This document shows, piece by piece, positions 41,770 through 48,919 of a DNA stretch of 48,919 bases (the stretch's first letter is position 1; every line of letters begins with the position of its first letter). The DNA is from Oribacterium sp. (GTDB lineage Bacteria; Bacillota_A; Clostridia; Lachnospirales; Lachnospiraceae), in assembly GCA_004554245.1 (NCBI GenBank), contig SFND01000016.1, positions 1 through 48,919 of the forward strand. Reading direction: 5' to 3'. A program made the position numbers and the translations under genes. The notes under the pieces are model-generated. The model worked only from the letters and a program-made list of their open reading frames with translations, was not told the DNA's origin and made no database searches.

Positions 41770-42015
41770 GATTCTCCCCTTTACATACAGGTCTATAGCT
41801 CAACGCATAAAATATGCTATAGTTACAAAAGATTATAACATGGAGTATCAAAATTTACATGTATTTTACCGAAAAGAGCGGATGTTTCGAAATCTTTGTT
41901 AAGAATCACACAAGTATGTGATGTATTCGAGAAGGAATTCGGCGCTATTACCGCGTGACTTTTTTCAAATATATGGTACGCTTCGTGACACTATGCGTCA
42001 GAAAGGATGGAAGCT

Positions 42016-42600
42016 ATGAGAAAAGAAGATACGATCCTGGTGATCGATATGCAGAAGGTCTACCAGCCGGGGAATCCCTGGGCCTGCGCGCACGTGAACG
42101 AGGCCGCACAGCAGATCGAGATGCTCCTCGATCATGTGCTGGAGCTTCGCGACGCGCCGAGCGTCCTGCTGACCCGCTACATCGCGCCGGCAGACGAGGA
42201 TGCGCAGGGCGTCTGGGCCGACTACAATCGGGAAAACCGCGCCATCAACGAGAATCCGGTCATGAGCGAGTTCATCCCGGCGATCGCCCGCTACGTGGAG
42301 GAGTTCCCGTATATCGACAAGTGTACCTACAGCTGCTTCTCGAACGAGTACGTGCGCGTCGCCGCCGACCGCAGCATGGTGCATGGCGGACGCATCGTCC
42401 TCACGGGTGTTGTGGCGGAGTGCTGCGTCCTCTCGACCTTCTTCGAGGGCACGGATGCCGGCTATCGCTTCGTGTATCTCACCGACGCCTGCGCCGGGGT
42501 GGATGCGGACAGTGAGCGCGCGGTGCAGACGATCCTGCAGGGATTAAGCCCACTGCACGTCGAACTCATGACGACCGCGGAGTACATCGCTGAAAGGTAA
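42016..42600 (+). CDS. Isochorismatase-like cysteine hydrolase
   Basis: 194 residues. The catalytic Asp is in ILVIDMQKVY and the catalytic Cys in GVVAECCVLSTF, both in the expected places for the family (nicotinamidases, isochorismatases and relatives). The substrate is unknown. ATG 42016 is preferred to ATG 42007 because AAGGA at 42002 is then properly spaced. It is divergent from the ECF S gene and is followed by a MATE exporter gene. Confidence 0.85.
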   Translation: MRKEDTILVIDMQKVYQPGNPWACAHVNEAAQQIEMLLDHVLELRDAPSVLLTRYIAPADEDAQGVWADYNRENRAINENPVMSEFIPAIARYVEEFPYIDKCTYSCFSNEYVRVAADRSMVHGGRIVLTGVVAECCVLSTFFEGTDAGYRFVYLTDACAGVDADSERAVQTILQGLSPLHVELMTTAEYIAER

Positions 42601-42666
42601 TGATTTAGATGGGGAACCCGACTCGCCGGGGCCCATGGTGACATAGCAATGAAAAGTGAGGTTTTT

Positions 42667-43983
42667 ATGAATCAGAATCATGCGCGGACGCAGAGGGTCG
42701 CGGCGCTCTTTACAGAATACGTAGCGACGAATATCATCGGGCAGATCGGTATGTCCGCCTACATCCTGGTGGATACCTTCTTCATCTCCATCGCGGGTGG
42801 GGCGACCGGTATGGCGGCGCTGAACCTGGTGCTTCCGCTCTATGATCTGATCTTCGCCTTCGGCGATATGTTTTCTGTAGGCTCGGCGACACGCTTCACG
42901 ATCTGCCGGGCACGCAACGAGGAGGAGGCGGACCGCTACTTCACGAATTCCATCGTATGGTCGCTGATCTGCAGCATCCCGTTCATGCTGCTCGGACTTT
43001 TCTGCGTCCCACAGATCCTGCAGCTCCTCGGTGCGGATGCGGAGGTCGCTGCGATGGGCATTCCGTATACCCGGATCTTCATGATGTTTTCACCGCTCTT
43101 TATGCTGAACCGCTGTGTCAGCGCCTTCACCCGGAACGACGGTGCGCCGCGCACCGCGATGGTCGCCGTGTTCCTGAGCGGTGTCTTCAACATCATCTTC
43201 GACTACATCTTCATGTTCCCGATGAAGCTCGGCATCGCCGGTGCCGCGCTCGCGACCGGTATCGCACCGATCGTGAGCTGCGCGGTCTGCGGAACGCATA
43301 TGTTTACGAAGAAGTGTTCGATCCGGATGAAGAACTGGAAACCGTCATGGCGCATGATTCTGCAGGCCTCGCAGCTCGGGACCTCTGCATTCGTCGGCGA
43401 CATCGCATCGGGTGTGACGATGCTGGTCTTCAATTTCCTGATCCTCTCGCTGACAGGCACGGTCGGCGTCGCCGCCTTCGGTGTGGTCTGCAACATTGCC
43501 CTCGTGGAAACGGCGGTCTTCGGCGGTATCGCGCAGGGGGCGCAGCCGCTTTTCAGTGACTTCTACGGCCGGCGGATGACGAAGCAGGTCGGTGAAACGC
43601 TGCGGCTCGCGATGATCTCGTCGCTGGTGTTTGCGCTCCTGTTCCTGCTCGTGTTTAATCTTTTCCCGGTGCAGATCGTGGAGATCTTTAACAGCGAGCA
43701 GAACCCGGACATGGCGCGACTCGGCGTGCAGGGCATGCGGCTCTACTTCCTCGGTTACCTCTTCGCCGGCGCGAACATCGTCGGTGCGGGCTACCTCTCC
43801 GCGACGGAATCCGCGATGTGGTCCTTCCTCGTCTCGATCGTCCGCGGCATCGTGGCGATCATCCTCTGTGCCCTCCTCATGGCGTGGCTCTTCGGCATGA
43901 CCGGCATCTGGCTTGCCTTCACCGCCGCCGAAGCCCTCACCGCCGCGCTGCTCCTCGTCGCGCTGCGGAGGAGCAGAAGATAG
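42667..43983 (+). CDS. MATE-family exporter
   Basis: About 438 residues and twelve membrane segments; sequence MAALNLVLPLYDLIFAFGDM and GVFNIIFDYIFMFPMKLGIAGAALATG are typical of the MATE family (Na+ or H+ coupled multidrug export). Unlike the gene at 18299 it is full length. ATG 42667 follows GTGAGG; ATG 42649 would add six residues but has no ribosome site. It may be co-transcribed with the isochorismatase-like gene 66 bp upstream. Confidence 0.88.
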   Translation: MNQNHARTQRVAALFTEYVATNIIGQIGMSAYILVDTFFISIAGGATGMAALNLVLPLYDLIFAFGDMFSVGSATRFTICRARNEEEADRYFTNSIVWSLICSIPFMLLGLFCVPQILQLLGADAEVAAMGIPYTRIFMMFSPLFMLNRCVSAFTRNDGAPRTAMVAVFLSGVFNIIFDYIFMFPMKLGIAGAALATGIAPIVSCAVCGTHMFTKKCSIRMKNWKPSWRMILQASQLGTSAFVGDIASGVTMLVFNFLILSLTGTVGVAAFGVVCNIALVETAVFGGIAQGAQPLFSDFYGRRMTKQVGETLRLAMISSLVFALLFLLVFNLFPVQIVEIFNSEQNPDMARLGVQGMRLYFLGYLFAGANIVGAGYLSATESAMWSFLVSIVRGIVAIILCALLMAWLFGMTGIWLAFTAAEALTAALLLVALRRSRR

Positions 43984-44020
43984 GTAAACTTTCAGCCGGA
44001 GAATCTGTAAACTGAATAAT

Positions 44021-44056
44021 TGTAACAGTCCGGGTCTCCCTGCCCGAACTGTTACG
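44021..44056 (+). terminator. Hairpin after the MATE gene
   Basis: GTAACAGT-CGGG pairs with CCCG-ACTGTTAC around a short loop. No T tract follows, so termination is uncertain. Confidence 0.45.
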
Positions 44057-44097
44057 AAATGATTTTCAAGAGATGTCCAGACCGGGCGTCTCTTTAC

Positions 44098-44126
44098 TTG
44101 CCTTTACTGCTTTAAAGTGCTATAAC
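44098..44126 (+). promoter_or_regulatory. Promoter of the symporter gene
   Basis: TTGCCT (44098-44103), a 17-bp spacer and TATAAC (44121-44126), 46 bp before the start codon. The -35 lies in a short relative of repeat D. Confidence 0.5.
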
Positions 44127-44171
44127 GATAGCTATCTACTATCTTTCAGCATAAGTGGAAAGGGGAAAATT

Positions 44172-45422
44172 ATGAGTACTGAAAAGCAGAGTAAGTGGGA
44201 AGCCTATAAGCAGCCGGTGATTCTGATCGCCTGTGTGCTGGTGGGTGCGGTTCTCGGCATCGTGCTGGGCGACAAGGCAGCGTTTCTATATCCGATCGGT
44301 CAGATCTGGCTGAACATGCTCTTCGTGCTTCTGGTGCCGCTGATTTTCTTTTCGATTTCGAGCTCCATCGCCGCGATCGGGGATACGCGCCGTGTCGGAA
44401 AGCTTCTGATCATGACGATCGCGATCTTCATCATCACCGCTGCGATCGCGGGTACCATCATGTTCATCGTGACGGCGATCTTCAAGCCGGACACCAGCAT
44501 CACGATCGAGACGACCAGTGCCGCCGTCGAGAGCGCAGAGCAGTCCATCGGTGATCAGATCGTCAACACCTTCACCGTCAGTGACTTCCCGGATGTCATC
44601 ACCCGTGCGCACATCCTGCCGCTGATCGTATTTACCGTGTTCTTCGGCATGACCGTGTCGACCCTCGGTGAGAAGGGCCGTGCCGTTTCCGAGTGGCTCG
44701 CGAACATGTCCACGGTGTTCTACCAGATGGTCAACATCCTCATGAAGTTCGCACCGATCGGCCTCGCCTGCTATTTCGCAAACCTGACCGGTACCTACGG
44801 CCCGGAGCTGCTCGCCTCCTATGGTCGCGGACTCCTCATCTACTATCCGACGATGTTTGCGTACTTCTTCATCTTCCTCGGCCTCTATGCTTTCGTAGCT
44901 GCCGGACGGTGGGGCGTACAGCATTTCTTTAAGGAAATCTTCGTACCGGCCCTGACCTCGCTCGGTACCCGTTCTTCCGCCGCCGCGCTGCCGCTCCAGC
45001 TCCGTGCCTGCGACAACATGAACGTGCCGCGGGAGGTCTCCTCGGTCGTATGTCCCATGGGCGCGACGATGCACATGGATGGTGCCTGCCTCGCGACGGT
45101 CTATGAGATCGTGCTCTGCTGCGCGCTCTTCAATCATCCGCTGAACGGCCTCGGTGACTATGCGTATGCACTGGTGATCGCCGTCGCCGCATCCATCGCC
45201 GTGTCTTCCGTGCCGGGCGGTGGTGCCGCCATGGAAACCATGCTGATCTCGAGCTTCGGCTTCCCGAGTGCGGCCCTGCCGATCCTCATCATGATGACTC
45301 AGCTCTTCGACCCGGGCTGCACCCTCGTCAACTCCTGCGGTGACACCGTCGCGTCCATGATGGTCAGCCGCTTCCTCTATGGTAAGGACTGGTATAAGCG
45401 CGCCCCGGAAAAGGCGGATTAA
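44172..45422 (+). CDS. Dicarboxylate/amino acid:cation symporter
   Basis: 416 residues of the DAACS (GltP/DctA) family. Signatures: the serine-rich TRSSAAALPLQL hairpin region, CPMGATMHMDGACLA in TM7, SSVPGGGAAMETML in hairpin 2 and a GDTVASMMV-type binding motif near the end. It imports glutamate, aspartate or C4-dicarboxylates with Na+ or H+. ATG 44172 follows AAGGGG. A 32-bp piece of the gene (45252-45283) recurs at the right edge of the window. Confidence 0.92.
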   Translation: MSTEKQSKWEAYKQPVILIACVLVGAVLGIVLGDKAAFLYPIGQIWLNMLFVLLVPLIFFSISSSIAAIGDTRRVGKLLIMTIAIFIITAAIAGTIMFIVTAIFKPDTSITIETTSAAVESAEQSIGDQIVNTFTVSDFPDVITRAHILPLIVFTVFFGMTVSTLGEKGRAVSEWLANMSTVFYQMVNILMKFAPIGLACYFANLTGTYGPELLASYGRGLLIYYPTMFAYFFIFLGLYAFVAAGRWGVQHFFKEIFVPALTSLGTRSSAAALPLQLRACDNMNVPREVSSVVCPMGATMHMDGACLATVYEIVLCCALFNHPLNGLGDYAYALVIAVAASIAVSSVPGGGAAMETMLISSFGFPSAALPILIMMTQLFDPGCTLVNSCGDTVASMMVSRFLYGKDWYKRAPEKAD

Positions 45423-45543
45423 GCTACCTCATCTCAGGCCAATGACTACATCCGTGCACGGACCTGTACAGTTCGGCAGTAGCCAGAGGTTGGCCGCCGA
45501 AGCTGGACGGGCCCATGCGTAAAGTATAGAAAGGGATTTTCTC

Positions 45544-46395
45544 ATGTATCAGAATCGAGACTATCTGTTTCGGGATCCGGACTACCGTGCCGATCCCGCG
45601 AAGCGAATTTCCTATGTCGACACACTGGACATCTTCGTAGAGGGTGCCGAGCTGTATGGTGAGATCTATGTGCCCGGTGAGATCTATGAACGTCCGCTGC
45701 CGACCGTGCTGCTCGTGCACGGTTTTCCGGGCATCGTCTCGAGCGACGACCTCGCCCAGGCGCTCTGCCGTGCTGGCTTCCTCGTGATGCGCATGAATCA
45801 CCGCGGAGCCTGGAACTCCGAGGGCAGCTATGCGATCTCCGGCTGCGTCACGGATGCCATCACGCTCGCGAAGTATGCGGCGAGCGAGGGCGCAGAGCGC
45901 TATGGTGCAGATCCAGAGCGGATCTTCTTCTGCGGACACAGCATGGGCGGCAACACCGTTCTCCAGGCGACGCGGGCACTTTCGTGGATCCGGGGTACCA
46001 TCATGATGGCACCCTATGACCTCGCCTATGCCTTCACGAAGCATGAGGAGCAGAGCCTCCGGGACATGATCGCATCCTCCGATGGCCGACTTCTCCGTCT
46101 CAAGACAGAGGAAGAACAGAATCGTGTTTTCCAGGATGCGGAGGCGCACTGGGAGACGTTTCACTTCACCCAGGCTGTACAGGACATGAAGGATCGAAAC
46201 CTTCTGATGATCGGCGGCATCCTCGATCAGGTCGCACCGGTACAGGAGATGATCGAGCCACTCTGGACCGAGCTCGAGAAGCTCGGCACCGCCGCAAACC
46301 ACCGGAAGGTCTATCTCCCGGGTGACCATGGCTTCCAGAGCTGCCGCATCGCCCTCATCGAAACCATCACCGACTGGCTGCTGGAGCTGATCTGA
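45544..46395 (+). CDS. Alpha/beta hydrolase
   Basis: 283 residues. Oxyanion region VLLVHGFPG, nucleophile elbow GHSMGG (Ser about 139), Asp in GGILDQVAPV and His in LPGDHGFQ make a complete catalytic triad. There is no signal peptide. It resembles small cytoplasmic esterases or peptidase-like hydrolases; the substrate is unknown. The 121-bp gap before it contains a repeat B-like core (GGCCAATG at 45437) and AGAAAGGG before the start. Confidence 0.87.
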   Translation: MYQNRDYLFRDPDYRADPAKRISYVDTLDIFVEGAELYGEIYVPGEIYERPLPTVLLVHGFPGIVSSDDLAQALCRAGFLVMRMNHRGAWNSEGSYAISGCVTDAITLAKYAASEGAERYGADPERIFFCGHSMGGNTVLQATRALSWIRGTIMMAPYDLAYAFTKHEEQSLRDMIASSDGRLLRLKTEEEQNRVFQDAEAHWETFHFTQAVQDMKDRNLLMIGGILDQVAPVQEMIEPLWTELEKLGTAANHRKVYLPGDHGFQSCRIALIETITDWLLELI

Positions 46396-46420
46396 ATTAT
46401 ATTTTTGACTGTTTTTTCTT

Positions 46421-46462
46421 ATCCGGAAGGTTGTTTGTGGACAGCCTGTCCGGATTTTCTTT
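46421..46462 (+). terminator. Terminator of the hydrolase gene
   Basis: ATCCGGA (46421-46427) and TCCGGAT (46449-46455) form a stem followed by TTTCTTTT. It marks the boundary to AT-rich DNA. Confidence 0.7.
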
Positions 46463-46514
46463 TGTGGTTTTTCAGACCGGAACGATATCTCATCAGCATA
46501 TAATGTGATTGTAG

Positions 46515-46545
46515 AATAGAAAAATGCAACAAGTTACAAAAATCT
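46515..46545 (+). repeat. Upstream direct repeat with TGCAACAAGTTACA core
   Basis: Shares AATAGAAAA, the 14-bp near-palindrome and CAAAAATCT with 46599-46629, 84 bp further on. It may be an operator for the AAA/DUF4143 gene. Confidence 0.6.
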
Positions 46546-46598
46546 ATTCTGATTTCTTACTGCCATATTGATTTTTGAAGTCTATCTGGACATAATAA

Positions 46599-46629
46599 AA
46601 TAGAAAAGTGCAACATGTTGCAAAAATCT
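46599..46629 (+). repeat. Downstream direct repeat with perfect palindrome TGCAACATGTTGCA
   Basis: The palindrome is at 46609-46622, about 27 bp before the start codon of the AAA/DUF4143 gene. It could overlap the promoter or transcription start and bind a dimeric repressor. Confidence 0.65.
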
Positions 46630-46648
46630 TTCGTAAGGAGATTTTGAT

Positions 46649-47944
46649 ATGGAGATTCGCAGAGATTTTTATTTGGAAAAGTTGATAAAAAGAAAAAACA
46701 ATGGACTGATTAAGGTAATTACTGGTATTCGTCGATGTGGCAAATCCTACTTATTGAATAATCTGTTTTATCATCACCTGCTGGAAAACGGAGTCGATGA
46801 TGACCACATCATTCGTTTTGCCTTTGACTCAGCAGATGATCTTTATCTGATTGGCGAAAGCCTGATTCAGATTGAAAAGGAAAAGCGTGGAGTTGAACCC
46901 GAAAAATTCATGGCATATATCCATTCCAAAGTCGTAGACGAAGGAATGTATTATCTGCTTCTTGATGAAATTCAGATGTTGGATTGCTTTGAGGCTGTTC
47001 TGAATGGTTATCTGCGCAAAGATAATATGGATGTATTTGTGACTGGAAGTAATGCAAAGCTCCTGTCCAAAGACATTGCCACCGAGTTCGCCGGTCGTGG
47101 CGACGAGGTTCATATGTATCCTCTGAGCTTTGCCGAGTTTATGACCATTTATAACGGTGATAAATACATGGGATTATCTTAATATATGTTATATGGCGGT
47201 ATCCCTCTGGTTGTTCTTCGTGAGGGAGCAAACGAGAAGGCAGTTGTATTACAGAATCTGTTCAATGAAATTTATCTTCGAGATATTACAAAACGTAACC
47301 GGGTGAAGAACATAGGAGAACTGGAAGATCTTTTGAACATTCTTTCCTCTGCCATTGGTTCACTGACCAATCCGGAAAAATTGAAGAATACTTTTAGGAC
47401 GGTTAAGAAATCCAGAATTACTTCCGCTACCATTAAGAAATATCTGGATTATTTTGAGGATTCTTTCCTGATTGAATCAGCACAAAGATATGACATTAAA
47501 GGAAAGGATTATATCGAAACTCCAAAGAAATACTATTTTTCCGATCTTGGACTTCGCAATGCAAGAATCAATTTTCGCCAGTTTGAGCAAACCCATTCTA
47601 TGGAGAACGTAATTTATAATGAACTTCGTATGCGTGGTTACAGTGTTGATGTAGGTGTAATCCCCATTGCAGATCGTGATCAGGACGGTAAAGTTATTCG
47701 CAAACAACTTGAGGTTGATTTTGTATGCAATCTTGGTTCGCTTAGATACTATATCCAGTCTGCATACTCGCTGCCAGATGAAGCAAAGCGCACTCAGGAA
47801 ATCAGACCGTTTAGAAAGATTGATGATTCTTTCAAGAAAATCGTTGTTACCAAAGACATCGTTCAGCCATATTACGATGAGTATGGTATCCTGACTGTGA
47901 ATATTTATGACTTCCTTCTGGATCCGCAGATACTGGAAAAATAA
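46649..47944 (+). pseudogene. AAA/DUF4143 ATPase broken by an in-frame stop
   Basis: The intact gene would encode 431 residues. The first part (46649-47182) has Walker A TGIRRCGKSYLL, Walker B YLLLDEIQML and the sensor VTGSNAKLLS. It stops at TAA 47180-47182. The frame then continues without shift (47183-47944) with YMLYGGIPLVV, LRDITKRN and a DUF4143 nuclease-like C-terminus containing LEVDFV. Homologues read ...EYMLYGG, so TAA most simply derives from GAA by one change. Codon use and base composition are AT-richer than the neighbours, suggesting transfer. A re-start at ATG 47186 could give a 252-residue fragment. The family is common in mobile and defence-like contexts and its role is unclear. 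Confidence 0.85.
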
Positions 47945-47954
47945 AAATTATAAA

Positions 47955-48845
47955 AAGTGCATCAAGCGCTTTTTCGGAACGAGTGTACTTCCGGAAATCA
48001 AACTCGATAAAGAAACGCTGGGGCAGATTACAAAAGATAATACAGAACATGGATATACCGTGACCGGTGTCCGGAAAAAGCTGTCACTCCACCTGCTGTC
48101 AAATGAAGAACAGCCACGGCTAACGCTCGTTAACTATCCGAACGGCTATATCTTAATGCCACAGGTTTAGTAATTCGAAGCACTGCCCGAAGCAGAGCAG
48201 CTCGTCATGTGCATGGCGGATGCAGCCGGAATCGCGACGGTGCCACTTGCACTGATCCGGGCAGATGACCAGTTCGCGTACATCACGAAACGAATCGATC
48301 GCATCCCTGAAAAGACGGGCGTACGGAAGATTGCCATGGAAGATTTCTGCCAGCTGGATCTCCGACTGACGCAGGACAAATACAGGGGCTCCTATGAGCG
48401 CTGTGCGAAGGTGATCGAGCGCTATTCCGCGCAGTGCGGACTCGATATGAGCGAATTATTTATCCGGCTCGTCTTTTCATTTATCGTCGGAAATTCAGAT
48501 ATGCACTTAAAAAACTTTTCGCTGATTGAAAGTAGCGAAGGAAGTGCGAAATACCATTTATCACAGGCGTATGACCTTCTTCCGGTCAATGTTATCATGC
48601 CGGAAGACAATGAACAATTCGTGCTGACGATGAACGTTAAAAAGATGAACATCCGGAAAAAAGATTTCCTCGTGTTTGCAGATCACTGCGAGATACTACA
48701 GAAAGTTGCAGAGAAGAAGATGATGAAACTCGTGCACATGCAGTCGACATTTACGAATATGTGCAGCGAGTCCTGTCTGCCGGAGCACATGAAAGAAAGA
48801 CTGAACGAGCTCATCGAAGCGCGATGCCGTGTAATCGCAGAATGA
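47955..48845 (+). pseudogene. HipA-like kinase broken by two stops and lacking its start
   Basis: The homology begins at KCIKRFFGTSVLPEI and runs through TGVRKKLSLHL (P-loop-like) and GYILMPQV. TAG and TAA (48168-48173) then interrupt the frame. It resumes in the same frame as FEALPEAEQLVMCMADAAG to VGNSDMHLKNFSL (catalytic Asp/Asn) and AYDLLPVNVIMPEDN. The first ~20 residues (the small Cys-containing N-terminus) are missing, since the homology starts directly behind the AAA gene. The longest intact piece is 48207-48845 (212 residues). HipA-like kinases are toxins of toxin-antitoxin systems; no antitoxin gene is seen. Confidence 0.82.
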
Positions 48846-48887
48846 AAATCTTCTCCAAAGAATCAACTCATGTAAGATGATAGGATA

Positions 48888-48919
48888 AGCTTCGGCTTCC
48901 CGAGTGCGGTCCTGCCGAT
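48888..48919 (+). pseudogene. Start of a second copy of a symporter gene fragment
   Basis: The last 32 bases of the window match 45252-45283 of the symporter gene at 31 of 32 positions (C to T at 48910). It starts abruptly in non-coding sequence after the HipA remnant. It must be a partial duplicate continuing beyond the window; it cannot be an intact gene from this point. Confidence 0.7.

Noticed and set aside
46649..48845. An intact toxin-antitoxin or defence system in the AT-rich island
   Set aside because: Both recognisable genes are disrupted by stop codons, and no antitoxin or partner gene is present.

Overview
The window looks like a chromosomal segment of a fairly high-GC, anaerobic member of the Clostridia, most likely Lachnospiraceae or a near relative. 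Support comes from the glgC-glgD pair, SpoVG, the pth-mfd-hup-rqcP-divIC-tilS-hpt gene order, an unfused-S ECF transporter, FeoAB, a radical-SAM SPL-family protein and a CD1871A/4Fe-4S/TlpA trio. The sporulation genes that normally sit inside the pth-to-hpt cluster (spoVT, yabP, yabQ, spoIIE) are absent, which suggests an asporogenous lineage. The family assignment is inference from gene content, not a database result.

Layout. 1-691: non-coding repeats, then the asnS promoter. 692-5167: asnS, then glgC-glgD-spoVG. 5596-13214: translation, repair and division cluster (pth, mfd, hup, rqcP, divIC, tilS, hpt). 13382-15475: cytoplasmic GH13 glucosidase. 15675-16138: four tRNAs (Gly-TCC, Phe-GAA, two identical Gly-GCC). 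16232-19042: rsmJ-like methyltransferase, FtsL-like protein, truncated MATE gene. 19307-23992: FeoA-FeoB fusion, DUF2752 protein, zinc-ribbon/DUF4234 membrane protein. 24158-26034: 48-residue CXXC protein, membrane ferredoxin, TlpA-like lipoprotein. 26131-29282: nucleoside-phosphorylase-like protein, SPL-family radical SAM protein, SDR. 29540-37119: lon under a CIRCE operator, then SGNH hydrolase, leucine-rich protein, VWA/DUF2201 protein and MoxR-type ATPase. 37382-41769 (minus strand): uridine-kinase-like protein and ECF transporter (fused A-A, T, S). 42016-46395: isochorismatase-like hydrolase, MATE exporter, dicarboxylate/amino-acid symporter, alpha/beta hydrolase. 46396-48919: an AT-richer graveyard with an AAA/DUF4143 ATPase broken by one stop codon, a HipA-like kinase broken by two stops, and at the right edge a second copy of a piece of the symporter gene.

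The most unusual feature is the repeat load. At least four dispersed families occur. One has the core GGCCAATGC followed by a CGACC/CGGCC box. It is found between genes and also inside housekeeping genes (mfd, tilS, the SDR, lon, the VWA protein, the MoxR ATPase, the zinc-ribbon protein), always within Ala/Ser/Thr/Pro/Asp-rich segments that do not belong to those families. In mfd, tilS and the VWA gene the core occurs as an inverted pair bounding the extra segment, as expected for a small palindromic element that inserts in frame and is tolerated as a surface loop. A second family (paired GGGGTCAGACCCC palindromes, about 90 bp) lies directly after stop codons and in two cases just before the next start codon. 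These repeats are the best candidates for something undescribed here.
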